Shown here piece after piece: positions 51,035 through 60,054 of a DNA stretch of 64,000 bases. Position numbers and translations under genes: made by a program. Numbering within the stretch: the first letter of the stretch is position 1; every line of letters begins with the position of its first letter. The DNA comes from Paenibacillaceae bacterium (GTDB taxonomy: Bacteria; Bacillota; Bacilli; Paenibacillales; NBRC-103111), in contig JAQSYI010000004.1 of the NCBI GenBank assembly GCA_029256185.1, positions 124,001-188,000 on the forward strand, in the 5' to 3' direction. The notes below the pieces were generated by a model. It saw only the letters and a list, made by a program, of their open reading frames with translations, had not been told where the DNA came from and made no database searches.

Positions 51035-52811
51035 TTTCCGTTTGGAATTTCAGGTGATGAAGTTTGTTATCCGGATGATATGGACACTAGCTCCGCGCTT
51101 TTTTATTTTTACCTTGATGTTTTGTGTCTGTGCTTCACTGTCTCCCGTTATCAACCTCCTTTTTTTAAAGGAGATCATAAATGGGTTTGCAGCCAACAGA
51201 TTCGTACAAGAGTTGCTGCCCGTAATAGTGGTTATGGTAGTTGTGAATGCAATATGCTATTTTCTTAATCTTTTTCTTACTGAAAAAATGGAAGAGTTTA
51301 CACTATCGCTGAACAAGGACTTTCAAATGCAGCTTGGCCTCAAAATGATGGAGCTTGATTACATGGATTTGGAAAATCCAATCATTTTGAATTTGAGGGA
51401 GCAGGCTTTGACTCCCATCTCCACTCATAATGTGATACCCAGAACCATAAACGGAATGCGAAATATACTCCGTTCGGCCTTCATTCTGCTCAGCATGGCG
51501 AGTTTTGTAGCCGGGCTTAATCCGCTTTTGCTTTTGTTTATAGTCGGAATCGTGCTGCTTAATTCACGCATCTATAGCAAAATGCAGAAGGTGCAATTCG
51601 ACTTTCACAAGAAATTGGCACCTATCAATCGTAAATTTGGCTATTACAGAATGTTGGCCAGTGATTTCGGAATGGGGAAGGATGTGCGTATGTTCGGGAT
51701 GGGTCCTTATCTCTTAAGGAAGATTGAGACCTACAATCAAGAGAGTTATGCAGGCTTTGCCGGGATGTTTGCCAGTGTTGGCAGCTATAAAGGTAAGACG
51801 AATATAACGATTCAAGTTCAGCTGCTTGCTGTTTACAGCTACATGGTGTACAAAGTCTACACTGGAAATTTGCCTATCGGCAGCTTTTTAATGTATATTT
51901 CCGCCGCCGCGGCTTTTTCCGCCGCCTTCTCTGAGGTGGTGAACGGAATGACGGAGCTTAGGCAAATGTGTCATTATCTTGAACCATTTCAGCAGTTTAT
52001 GGAGCTTCCGACCAGCCGTGGAAAAGGAAGTCGATCTGCAGAAGGCTTGGAGAAAGAATTCGCTATAGAGTTCGATAAAGTATCCTTTAAATATCCGGGG
52101 GCCGCGCATTATACCATAAAAAATCTGTCTTTTACCGTTCGTAACGGAGAAAATTTATCCATTGTAGGAAAAAATGGCGCGGGAAAGAGCACGCTTATTA
52201 AGCTGCTGTGCCGCCTTTGTGAACCTGAATCTGGGGAAATAAGAGTGAACGGAATAAATATTCAGGAATTTGAGAGAGCAGATTACCAAAAGTGGCTGGC
52301 TGTCGTATTTCAGGACTACTCACTGTTTTCCTTCTCGCTGAGGGACAACATCCTTCTTGGCCGTTCATTGGAGCATGAGGAGCAGGTACTGGAGGGCGTG
52401 CTGGACAAAATGGGATTGAAGGAAAAGATCAACCGGTTGGATCAAGGGGTGGACACCTTTCTTACTAAGCAATTCAATCCGGAAGGAATCGAACTGTCGG
52501 GGGGAGAGGGGCAAAAACTGGCGATTGCGCGGGCATTAGCTCAGCGGGCTGCTTGTGTAGTTCTGGATGAACCCACAGCAGCCCTGGACCCTTATGCGGA
52601 GCAAGAGATATACAGCCATTTTCATGAACTGATAGATAGAAAAACAGCGTTGTTCATCTCTCACCGATTGTCCTCCTGCCAGTTCTGCAATAATATTGCC
52701 GTTATAGAGAATGGAGAGCTTGTAGAATTTGGGAATCATGCAGCATTGTTAAATAATAATGGGCTATATGCGGAAATGTGGAATGCCCAGGCACAATTTT
52801 ATCAGGAATGA
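51015..52811 (+). CDS. ABC half-exporter 4 (partner of exporter 3)
   Basis: The 598-residue product has a membrane domain (residues about 20-300) and an ATPase domain with Walker A GKNGAGKST near 386, signature LSGGEGQK, Walker B VVLDEPTAALD and ISHRLSS. It starts inside the end of exporter 3 (AAGGA site before the ATG at 51015), so the two are translationally coupled. The membrane part has few recognisable substrate clues. Related paired half-exporters are often found beside peptide natural-product genes in Bacillota, but none is seen here. Confidence 0.88.
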   Translation: MSKVPINFRLEFQVMKFVIRMIWTLAPRFFIFTLMFCVCASLSPVINLLFLKEIINGFAANRFVQELLPVIVVMVVVNAICYFLNLFLTEKMEEFTLSLNKDFQMQLGLKMMELDYMDLENPIILNLREQALTPISTHNVIPRTINGMRNILRSAFILLSMASFVAGLNPLLLLFIVGIVLLNSRIYSKMQKVQFDFHKKLAPINRKFGYYRMLASDFGMGKDVRMFGMGPYLLRKIETYNQESYAGFAGMFASVGSYKGKTNITIQVQLLAVYSYMVYKVYTGNLPIGSFLMYISAAAAFSAAFSEVVNGMTELRQMCHYLEPFQQFMELPTSRGKGSRSAEGLEKEFAIEFDKVSFKYPGAAHYTIKNLSFTVRNGENLSIVGKNGAGKSTLIKLLCRLCEPESGEIRVNGINIQEFERADYQKWLAVVFQDYSLFSFSLRDNILLGRSLEHEEQVLEGVLDKMGLKEKINRLDQGVDTFLTKQFNPEGIELSGGEGQKLAIARALAQRAACVVLDEPTAALDPYAEQEIYSHFHELIDRKTALFISHRLSSCQFCNNIAVIENGELVEFGNHAALLNNNGLYAEMWNAQAQFYQE

Positions 52812-52832
52812 AGGGAGAGAAGGGACAGGAGA

Positions 52833-54677
52833 ATGCTTAAAAATGTAGGTGGATATTCTTTGGCGGGACAAACCAACTCATTGTCCAACAATCTCTATAT
52901 GCTGAAGCTTATTGCAGAAGCATGTCCATCCAGAATATGGGCGGAATTGCTTCTGAAAACCGTAAGCTACGGACGAACGGTGTTTTTTTATATTATTTTC
53001 ACCCGGATTTTGTTTAATGCTCTGCGGAATGAGGTTTCGTTTTCTGAGGTCGCGTTATTAATTGGCATAGCGATGGCTATTTTGTTTTTGGTAGACTATA
53101 TTCAAACCTGGTATGCCTGCAAGATCAGGCCCCAAACGGATCAAACCATCTTTGAGTATATAAACCTGAAGCTGTTCGATAGGGCAATAGACGTAGAATT
53201 GGCTTGTTTTGAAGATCCGGAATATTACGACAAACATACCAAAGCCACTGTTGAAGCAAACGGAAGAGCGTTGAAGGTACTGGATGATGTAACCGATTTG
53301 GCCGGAACTGCTCTTTCTTCTATAGCAATCCTAAGCATGATGCTGTCGCTCGACCGCATAGCCATCTTATTCGCATGTATTCCTTTGTGCACGAGCTTTT
53401 TTATTACCAACCTCATGAACAAAATCAGATATCGGCTGTACAGCGATAATGTGAAGGACAACCGCGTCAAGGAATATGTGAAAAGAGTCGTATATCTGCC
53501 CCAATATGCCAAGGAATTCCGGCTTACCGGGATGCTTGATGTGCTGTTGGACAAATTTCAGCACTCTGTCCGGCAAAATGTCGTCCGAATTAAAAAGTGT
53601 GGCAATCAATTGGCCTTCTTGCTGTCTCTGCAAATGAGCTTGAGTCAAACGATTATGTTTGTCGGTTCCATTACATATGCCACATACAGGATGATGGTTT
53701 CCCATACCCTTTTGATTGGGGATTACATCGTTCTTGTGAATTCCATTATGATGCTGTCCAACAGTATGGTGGATATTACCAAGAAAATCATTGCTTTATC
53801 GGAAAACAGCCTGTATATCCATAATTTGAAGAGCTTTATTCAGTATGAACCGAAAATTCCGCAGAACCAGAAGGGATTAACTCCGGCTGCCGGGGATACG
53901 GTCTTATCTTTAAATAATGTGTCGTTTCGGTATGAAGGAATGGCGGAGCCCAGTTTGCAGCATATCAATATTGAAGTCAGACAAGGCGAGAAAATATGTA
54001 TCGTTGGGCATAACGGCTCGGGTAAAACAACGCTGGTTAAGCTTATTCTTCGGCTGTATGATGCTACAGAAGGCGAAGTGATGCTAAATCAGATCAATAT
54101 CAAGCAGTACAATTTGAAAGAATACAGAGCCTTGTTCGGAACAGTTCTCCAGGATTTTCAGATATTTTCCTTCAGTATTGCGGAGAATGTGTTGATGCAA
54201 GAGGCTTCCGGAGATGAGGGAAAGGCCTTGGCAGCGCATAGCTTGCGGAAGGTTGGTTTGCTTGACAAGGTGGAGCGAATGCCGCAAGGTCTGAATACCG
54301 TGCTAACCAAAGAATTTGATGATAGCGGGATGATTATGTCCGGTGGTGAATATCAGAAAATTTCCATTTCCAGAGTGATTGCCAAGCCGTGCAGAATTGT
54401 GATTATGGATGAGCCTTCCAGTGCGCTGGACCCTGTTGCCGAGCATGAATTATTTCAAATGATGACGAAGGCCGCGGAACACAAAACGGTTATTTTCATA
54501 TCTCACCGTCTTTCTTCAACCGTAAGCGCTGACAAGATCATAATGATGGAGAAGGGCTGCATTGCAGAAGAAGGTACTCATCAGCAACTAATGGATCGAG
54601 ATGGGAAATATGCCAAGATGTACAGGATGCAGGCTGAGAACTATGCAGGAGGATGGACGTATGGTCAGGAAGCTTAA
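52833..54677 (+). CDS. ABC half-exporter 5 (AT-rich group)
   Basis: The 614-residue product has a membrane domain and an ATPase domain with Walker A GHNGSGKTT near 394, a signature MSGGEYQK (Met in place of the usual Leu), Walker B VIMDEPSSALD and ISHRLSS. The region DLAGTALSSIAILSMMLSLD and KEFRLTGMLDVLLDKF near residues 150-250 is shared in style with exporter 6. Its end overlaps the start of exporter 6. The gene lies 21 bases after exporter 4. Confidence 0.88.
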   Translation: MLKNVGGYSLAGQTNSLSNNLYMLKLIAEACPSRIWAELLLKTVSYGRTVFFYIIFTRILFNALRNEVSFSEVALLIGIAMAILFLVDYIQTWYACKIRPQTDQTIFEYINLKLFDRAIDVELACFEDPEYYDKHTKATVEANGRALKVLDDVTDLAGTALSSIAILSMMLSLDRIAILFACIPLCTSFFITNLMNKIRYRLYSDNVKDNRVKEYVKRVVYLPQYAKEFRLTGMLDVLLDKFQHSVRQNVVRIKKCGNQLAFLLSLQMSLSQTIMFVGSITYATYRMMVSHTLLIGDYIVLVNSIMMLSNSMVDITKKIIALSENSLYIHNLKSFIQYEPKIPQNQKGLTPAAGDTVLSLNNVSFRYEGMAEPSLQHINIEVRQGEKICIVGHNGSGKTTLVKLILRLYDATEGEVMLNQINIKQYNLKEYRALFGTVLQDFQIFSFSIAENVLMQEASGDEGKALAAHSLRKVGLLDKVERMPQGLNTVLTKEFDDSGMIMSGGEYQKISISRVIAKPCRIVIMDEPSSALDPVAEHELFQMMTKAAEHKTVIFISHRLSSTVSADKIIMMEKGCIAEEGTHQQLMDRDGKYAKMYRMQAENYAGGWTYGQEA

Positions 54678-56469
54678 TGTCCAGGTATTCAAAAATAATC
54701 TGATGCTGATCCGATATGTGTTCCGATGCACTCCTGTATACTTTTTGTTGGCGATGTTTTACCATTTAATGAGGGGAGTCTACACAATCGTCGGGGGAGT
54801 TCTTGTCTCCAAGGTGATTATTGACGCTGTGCAATTTGATAAGCCATTTACAAGCGTCCTTGTTTTTCTTCTCTTTGTTGGCAGTTTTAATTTGGCCATT
54901 CATACCTTGGGTTCAGTTTTCAATGAAAGAATATATCCGGAGATGAAGGAAAGGCTTCATCAGCACATGCAGAGTGAACTGTTCACCAAAGCGGTGGAAA
55001 CCGATTTTGACCGATATAATCAGCCTTCATTCTATAATGATTTTATATTTGCTTCATCGGAGGCGGATACCAGAGCGTTCAGTTGCTTTGAAACCTTTGG
55101 CAATGCCATTCAACAAGCGGTGGCGATTGTGGGGATTGGAGCCGTTATTGCCATGCTTGATGCCGCGGGGCTGCTTTTTGTTGGAGCCTCGTTTGCGCTA
55201 TCCATTTTCTTAAATACCAAAACAAACCGGATATCCTTCGAACAAACGGAAAAGACCATTCCACTCAAAAGAAGACTTGCTTATATCAGCCGATTGTTCT
55301 ACTTGCCGGATTATGCAAAAGAAATGCGGCTCCATGAAATGGATGGAAGGCTTAAAGGTGACTTTAGGCAGAGCAATGAGGATGTCAGGAGAGTAATTCA
55401 GGACACATCACCCAAACTGATTTTTTACCGCTTTTTAGATCGGTTTATTTGCGGAACTTTATTGCTGGACGGTATATATCTCGTAACGATGGCTTATAAG
55501 TCGATTGTGCTGCAGACCTTGTCCTATGGATCGATGATGGGTATGATCAATGCGGTGTGGAATTTAAAGGGCAACCTGCAAAGCATAGTGTCGATTATTT
55601 CTCAGATTCAGCAGCATAGCTTGTATGCTGTGAAATTAAGAACATTTTTGGAGCATGAGCCAAAAATTAAAAATATAAAATCGCCAGTTACACCTGCCGG
55701 TCAGGTTGGGACCATCACTTTTGAGAATGTAAGCTTTCGTTACGAAGGCTCTGATCAACCCGTATTGCGCCACTTATCCTTTGAGATCAAACCGATGGAG
55801 AAAGTAGCGATTGTCGGGTATAACGGAGCTGGAAAGACGACCTTGGTCCAATTGATGCTTCGTTTGATGGATGTGACGGAGGGCAGAATACTTCTGGATG
55901 GGGTTGATATCCGTAATCTCGAGCTGGGTGGCTACCGCCAACAATTCGGCGTGGCCTTTCAGGATTTTCAGATTTATGCGGCTACGGCGGCGGAGAATGT
56001 AAGTATGTGCCCAATCACTGAGCATAACCGTGAAAAAGTGAAGGAGGCGATGCTTGCCGGAGGCGTGTACCAAAGAATAATGTTATCCGAGAAAGGAATG
56101 GATACGCCATTAACCCGGGAGTTCGATCAGGAGGGAATCAATCTCTCCGGAGGCGAGGCACAGAAAATAGCGATTTCCCGGTGCTTTTTCAAGCCGTTCC
56201 GATACCTGATTATGGATGAACCCTCCAGTTCTCTTGACCCCATCAGTGAATATGAATTGAATCGGACTCTGGTTCATGGCGCTGCCGGCAAAAGTGTGAT
56301 TTTTATTTCCCACCGACTCTCCACAACAAGAATGGCTGACAAGATATTCATGATGGATAACGGCGAAATTATTGAACAGGGCAGCCATAACGAATTGATG
56401 AAGCGTAATGGAAAATATGCCGAGATGTTCCTGCTGCAAGCGGAGGACTATGTGCAGCATGCAGGATGA
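54661..56469 (+). CDS. ABC half-exporter 6 (partner of exporter 5)
   Basis: The 602-residue product has a membrane domain and an ATPase domain with Walker A GYNGAGKTT near 387, signature LSGGEAQK, Walker B LIMDEPSSSLD and ISHRLST. The ATG at 54661 follows GGAGG within the last codons of exporter 5; the frame is open to 54601, but those residues do not resemble an exporter. AKEMRLHEMDGRLKGDFRQS mirrors a block in exporter 5, suggesting that the pair arose by duplication. It is the last gene of the cluster. Confidence 0.88.
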   Translation: MVRKLNVQVFKNNLMLIRYVFRCTPVYFLLAMFYHLMRGVYTIVGGVLVSKVIIDAVQFDKPFTSVLVFLLFVGSFNLAIHTLGSVFNERIYPEMKERLHQHMQSELFTKAVETDFDRYNQPSFYNDFIFASSEADTRAFSCFETFGNAIQQAVAIVGIGAVIAMLDAAGLLFVGASFALSIFLNTKTNRISFEQTEKTIPLKRRLAYISRLFYLPDYAKEMRLHEMDGRLKGDFRQSNEDVRRVIQDTSPKLIFYRFLDRFICGTLLLDGIYLVTMAYKSIVLQTLSYGSMMGMINAVWNLKGNLQSIVSIISQIQQHSLYAVKLRTFLEHEPKIKNIKSPVTPAGQVGTITFENVSFRYEGSDQPVLRHLSFEIKPMEKVAIVGYNGAGKTTLVQLMLRLMDVTEGRILLDGVDIRNLELGGYRQQFGVAFQDFQIYAATAAENVSMCPITEHNREKVKEAMLAGGVYQRIMLSEKGMDTPLTREFDQEGINLSGGEAQKIAISRCFFKPFRYLIMDEPSSSLDPISEYELNRTLVHGAAGKSVIFISHRLSTTRMADKIFMMDNGEIIEQGSHNELMKRNGKYAEMFLLQAEDYVQHAG

Positions 56470-56501
56470 CTGCAATAGCCCAAGCCGTGAGTCTCCCGCA
56501 G

Positions 56502-57596
56502 CTACTCCCCCACCATAAAGGAAGTTGCGGCCTTCTCCTCCCCGTTCACCAGGATGGCCAGCCGGTGCTCGCCGGGATAGTGCTTGCGCGTGGTATAGTC
56601 CTGGAAGCTGAGCCGCTTCTCCACGGTTTCCGTTCCGCAGAATTGCTTATGCTCCGGCAGGTGGAAGCGCTTGGGCGATGTTTTGCCGTTGGCCTTGACG
56701 TAGTCCACTGCAAACTGGAGGCGGAAGCTGGCAGGCTCCGGGGACGACAGGCGGAAGGAGAAACGGATTTCTTCCCCCAACCGGATGGAAGCCGGGGTGA
56801 TGGTTAACCCGGTTATTTCCACAAGCGCAGAGGCTTGTCCGTTTCCGTCCCCGTCTCCGAAGCCGAACAGCCGCAGGGCTTCCGGCTCGCCTTTTTTCAG
56901 CAGGGTGCGGCAGGCATGCTTGATGATCCAGTCGGTCCCCTTGTCTGTCCCCTGCCAACGGGAAGCCAGACTCAACACCAACTGGGGATGATCCTTGGAG
57001 ATGTCGTTCAGATTATTGGCCACGCTGCGCCGCACATATTCCGAGGGATCGGCCTTGAGCCGCTCCAGGATCGGGAGAATGGGGGTGGGATCGGCGATCA
57101 GACTGCGCAGGGGCTTGCCCCATGGCAGACGGGGACGACAGCCTTCGCTGGCCAAGCGGCGGACGTGCTCATCCGGGTCCTGCGCCCACTCCAGCATAAC
57201 GGCAAGCATCCGCTGCTGATCCTGCTCGATGAACGGCCGGACGGCGAATTCGGAGCTGCAAATCACGGTGTATCTGCGTAAAGCGTCCACGGAGAGGTCC
57301 CAATGGGGAAGTCCGAACATGGCAATATACTCGGGAAAGAACATGTAGGGAAATCCTCTCGACTCCCCGGCCAACTGATCCAGGACGCCGACTGCCTGTC
57401 CGTAATCCCGGGGCAGGGTGGCTCCAAGCACATGGGCGATATGGCGGTAACGGTCCTTCAGCTCCCGCTCTTCCCAGGAGTCGTCCAACACGCTTAGGAT
57501 GAACAGCGTTTGGTTGAAATCGGTATACACGGCATTTACCCGCACGGCAAAATGCTCGATCAGTTCGCGGGTATACATATTTTTTAGCGGCTCCAC
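56502..57596 (-). CDS. AlkC-type DNA alkylation repair glycosylase
   Basis: The 364-residue protein has HEAT-like helical repeats over about residues 1-230 (HVRRLASEGCRPRLPWGKPL and PSEYVRRSVANNLNDISKDH are typical of the AlkC/AlkD superfamily), and then a separate beta-rich C-terminal domain (about 258-364; LTITPASIRLGEEIRFSFRL). The extra Ig-like domain is the mark of AlkC, which removes bulky or positively charged alkyl-purines without base flipping. It is convergent with the last ABC exporter, 32 bases apart. The ATG at 57596 is 21 bases before an in-frame ATG (57575) that could also serve. Confidence 0.78.
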   Translation of the reverse strand: MEPLKNMYTRELIEHFAVRVNAVYTDFNQTLFILSVLDDSWEERELKDRYRHIAHVLGATLPRDYGQAVGVLDQLAGESRGFPYMFFPEYIAMFGLPHWDLSVDALRRYTVICSSEFAVRPFIEQDQQRMLAVMLEWAQDPDEHVRRLASEGCRPRLPWGKPLRSLIADPTPILPILERLKADPSEYVRRSVANNLNDISKDHPQLVLSLASRWQGTDKGTDWIIKHACRTLLKKGEPEALRLFGFGDGDGNGQASALVEITGLTITPASIRLGEEIRFSFRLSSPEPASFRLQFAVDYVKANGKTSPKRFHLPEHKQFCGTETVEKRLSFQDYTTRKHYPGEHRLAILVNGEEKAATSFMVGE

Positions 57597-57644
57597 GCGT
57601 AGTTCCCCTTTTCCGTCAGCAATTAATTCCAGTGTACCATAAAT

Positions 57645-57704
57645 ACAAGCAAAAAAGCCCTGGGAAGTGAGGCTTTCAAAGCTTCGCTTCTCAGGGCTTT
57701 TTTT
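57645..57704. terminator. Bidirectional terminator
   Basis: AAGCCCTG (57655-57662) and CAGGGCTT (57692-57699) close a long stem, with GAAGTGAGGCTTT pairing to AAAGCTTCGCTTC inside. T runs follow on both strands. On the minus strand it ends the mciZ transcript. Confidence 0.85.
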
Positions 57705-57766
57705 CGATCAGGCTGGCCGGTCATGCGATATCCTGCTGCCTTATTTCTGCCATATGCTGTTTCCGG

Positions 57767-57964
57767 CTAAAGGGAGTTTGTCGGGATGGATGAGCCATTC
57801 CTCTTGTGCTTGGCTGCCTGCTTGTTGGAGCAGGACTCTATAAGCTGACCCGACAAAGGGGCATGGGGATCGGAGGATTGCCGGATCATCTTCCGCAGCT
57901 GCCAGCGGATCTCATAAGCCTTGCCGACAACATGCAAGGTGGAGGGAGTGCGGTAAGTTTTCAT
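57767..57964 (-). CDS. mciZ: Z-ring inhibitor MciZ (with C-terminal extension)
   Basis: MciZ is a mother-cell peptide that blocks FtsZ polymerisation during sporulation. The first 40 residues, starting MKTYRTPSTLHVVGKAYEIR, match the B. subtilis peptide in pattern (MKxxRxP, VGKAxEIRxxL). The product is 65 residues, about 25 longer than the B. subtilis one; the extra tail (QAAKHKRNGSSIP) is basic and low in structure. GAGGA precedes the ATG at 57964. The gene is divergent from nudF, the same neighbour as in B. subtilis, and a terminator follows. Sigma-E control is expected from family knowledge. Confidence 0.78.
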   Translation of the reverse strand: MKTYRTPSTLHVVGKAYEIRWQLRKMIRQSSDPHAPLSGQLIESCSNKQAAKHKRNGSSIPTNSL

Positions 57965-58068
57965 AAGGATTCCTCTTTTCTTCCTGCTCCGTGTTATAAT
58001 GCAAGCATATGTGCGGAGGGGACAGGTTATGACAGTCTGCACAGATTCAGAGAGGAGCCTGTTGCGCA

Positions 58069-58629
58069 ATGAGTGAACCAACCGGCAATAAATTCGAGGA
58101 AGTAACTATAAGCACCAATCCCATCTTCAAGGGAAAAATCATTTCAGTGCAGGTGGATCAGGTTCGCTTGCCCAACGGGGAGACGGCATCGCGGGAGATC
58201 GTCCGCCATCCGGGGGCGGTAGCGGTAATTGCTCTGGTGGACGACAGGATGCTGGTGGTGGAACAGTACCGCAAGCCCTTCGAGAAAAATCTGGTGGAGG
58301 TCCCTGCGGGGAAGCTGGACGCCGGCGAGGAACCCCTTGCGGCCGCCATCCGGGAGCTGGAGGAGGAAACCGGCTACCGGGCCGGGAATATCCGGCTGCT
58401 CAATTCCTTCTATACCTCTCCCGGCTTTGCCGATGAGAAGATCTATCTGTATCTGGCCGAGGAACTGGTCAAAGGGGAGGCTCATCTGGATGAGGATGAG
58501 TTCCTGGATTGCACCGCCATTACCCTGGAGGAAGCGGAGCGCTATATGGACGAAGGCCGGATCGGTGACGCCAAAACCATTATGGCGGTCTACGCGTGGA
58601 AGCTGTACCGGCTGACCGGAAGGATCTGA
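58069..58629 (+). CDS. nudF: ADP-ribose pyrophosphatase, Nudix family
   Basis: NudF hydrolyses ADP-ribose to AMP and ribose 5-phosphate. The 186-residue product has a complete Nudix box at residues 81-103 (G-x5-E-x7-RELEEETGY, from GKLDAGEEPLAAAIRELEEE), and family blocks VVEQYRKPFEKNLVEVPAG before it and YTSPGFADEKIYLYLAE after it. GAGAGGAG lies before the ATG. The endonuclease Q gene starts four bases after its stop, so they form an operon. Confidence 0.93.
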   Translation: MSEPTGNKFEEVTISTNPIFKGKIISVQVDQVRLPNGETASREIVRHPGAVAVIALVDDRMLVVEQYRKPFEKNLVEVPAGKLDAGEEPLAAAIRELEEETGYRAGNIRLLNSFYTSPGFADEKIYLYLAEELVKGEAHLDEDEFLDCTAITLEEAERYMDEGRIGDAKTIMAVYAWKLYRLTGRI

Positions 58630-58633
58630 AGGT

Positions 58634-59821
58634 ATGACCGGGCTGCATGAATATTATGCCGACCTGCATATTCATATTGGACGCACGGAGAAGGGGGCGC
58701 CTGTCAAGATCAGCGGAGCTGCCAATCTGACGTTCTTCAATATCGCCAGAGAAGCCTCGGAGCGCAAGGGGATTGGAATAACCGGGATTATCGACTGCCA
58801 TTCCCCGGCTGTGCAGGAGGAGATCGAGGAGTATCTGGAGCAAGGGGAGATGGAAGAGCAGCCAGGAGGCGGCATCCGCTACAAGCAGACGACGGTGATT
58901 TTGGGCTCGGAGATCGAGGTGAAGGACCCGGGCCGGGGTCCGGCCCACCTGCTGGCATACCTGCCCGATCTGGCCGGTATGAAGGCTTTTACAAGCTGGA
59001 TGTCTCTGCACATGAAGAACGTGGGGCTAAGCTCTCAACGGATATATGTCACCGCGCGGGAATTGCAGGAGGAAGTGGAGTCGCGCGGCGGTTTGATGGT
59101 TCCCGCGCATATTTTCACCCCGCACAAAAGCGTGTACGGCAGCGCCGCCCGCCGTATGGGCGAGATTCTGGATACGGAGCGGCTGGCGGCGGTGGAATTG
59201 GGCTTGAGCGCGGATACGGAGATGGCGTCCCGGCTGTCGGAGCTGGACGGACTCACCTTCCTGACGGATTCGGACGCCCATTCTCTGGCCAAGATCGGCC
59301 GGGAGTATAACAGAATAGCCATGGCGGAGCCGACATTCAACGAATTGGCCAAAGCGCTGCGCCGGGTGGACGGCAGGAGGGTGACGGCCAATTACGGGCT
59401 GAATCCCCGTTTGGGCAAGTATCACCGCACCTTCTGTCTGGCCTGCGGCCAGATCCTCGATCAGACGCAGCTCGCCGCCGAAGTCTGTCTCAGCTGCGGC
59501 AGCAGGAAGATTGTGCGCGGCGTGATGGACCGGATCGCCCATATCGCCGACAGGGTTTCGCCGGAGATTGCCGTCCACCGTCCGCCGTATCATTTTCAAG
59601 TCCCGCTGGAATTTATCCCCGGACTGGGACCCAAGCTCATGAACCGGCTGCTGGAGCTGTTCGGCACAGAGATGAATGTTCTCCATCATGTGCCTGTTGA
59701 AGCGCTGGCGGAGATCGCCGGTCCGGGAATTGCCGGTATGATCGGCGAGGCAAGAGCAGGGCTCTTGCAAGTGGATGCAGGCGGCGGAGGCACCTACGGG
59801 CGCATAAGCCGGGGGAAATAA
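58634..59821 (+). CDS. Endonuclease Q family protein (PHP domain, zinc finger)
   Basis: The 395-residue protein has an N-terminal PHP-type metal site (YYADLHIHIGR near residues 7-17, GITGIIDCHSP near 49-59, VPAHIFTPH near 156-164, LTDSDAHSLAKIGRE near 213-227), a zinc-finger region CLACGQ...CLSCGS near 273-297, and a C-terminal helix-hairpin-helix-like part (LEFIPGLGPKLMNRLLELFG). This fits endonuclease Q, which nicks DNA 5' of deaminated bases such as uracil and hypoxanthine, known from archaea and some Bacillus. The C-terminal tail GGGTYGRISRGK has a second DNA copy just after the stop. Confidence 0.82.
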   Translation: MTGLHEYYADLHIHIGRTEKGAPVKISGAANLTFFNIAREASERKGIGITGIIDCHSPAVQEEIEEYLEQGEMEEQPGGGIRYKQTTVILGSEIEVKDPGRGPAHLLAYLPDLAGMKAFTSWMSLHMKNVGLSSQRIYVTARELQEEVESRGGLMVPAHIFTPHKSVYGSAARRMGEILDTERLAAVELGLSADTEMASRLSELDGLTFLTDSDAHSLAKIGREYNRIAMAEPTFNELAKALRRVDGRRVTANYGLNPRLGKYHRTFCLACGQILDQTQLAAEVCLSCGSRKIVRGVMDRIAHIADRVSPEIAVHRPPYHFQVPLEFIPGLGPKLMNRLLELFGTEMNVLHHVPVEALAEIAGPGIAGMIGEARAGLLQVDAGGGGTYGRISRGK

Positions 59822-59860
59822 GCTGCGGAGGCACCTGCGGGCGTATAAGCCGGGGCAAAA
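59781..59860 (+). repeat. Tandem duplication of the endonuclease Q 3' end
   Basis: Two 39-base copies (59781-59819 and 59822-59860) share GCGGAGGCACCT, CGGGCG and ATAAGCCGGGG with a few changes. The first copy encodes the last residues of the endonuclease and the second lies after its stop codon. The period is 41 bases, so the copy is out of frame. Confidence 0.75.
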
Positions 59861-59990
59861 AGCCCGTATCGCCCATGCATCCTTCAGCCTGGATTAGCAA
59901 GGCGCCTGACGGATAAAAATGCGTTGCAGAGTAAAAGTGTGCCGCTCATCTTTTGCCGGGAGCCCGGTTATGACCGGGTGCTTGTTCATG

Positions 59991-60019
59991 ACATAGTTTT
60001 TGCTTGTCCCTCATATGGT
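59991..60019 (+). promoter_or_regulatory. Possible sigma-E promoter of spoIIM
   Basis: ACATAGT (59991-59997) and CATATGGT (60012-60019) with a 14-base spacer resemble the sigma-E pattern (ATATT-like upstream box, CATAnnnT downstream box). SpoIIM is sigma-E controlled in B. subtilis, which makes the site likely in position, but the match is only partial. Confidence 0.35.
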
Positions 60020-60054
60020 TTAGTATGTGGCTTGGACAAGGAGGCTATATTCCC

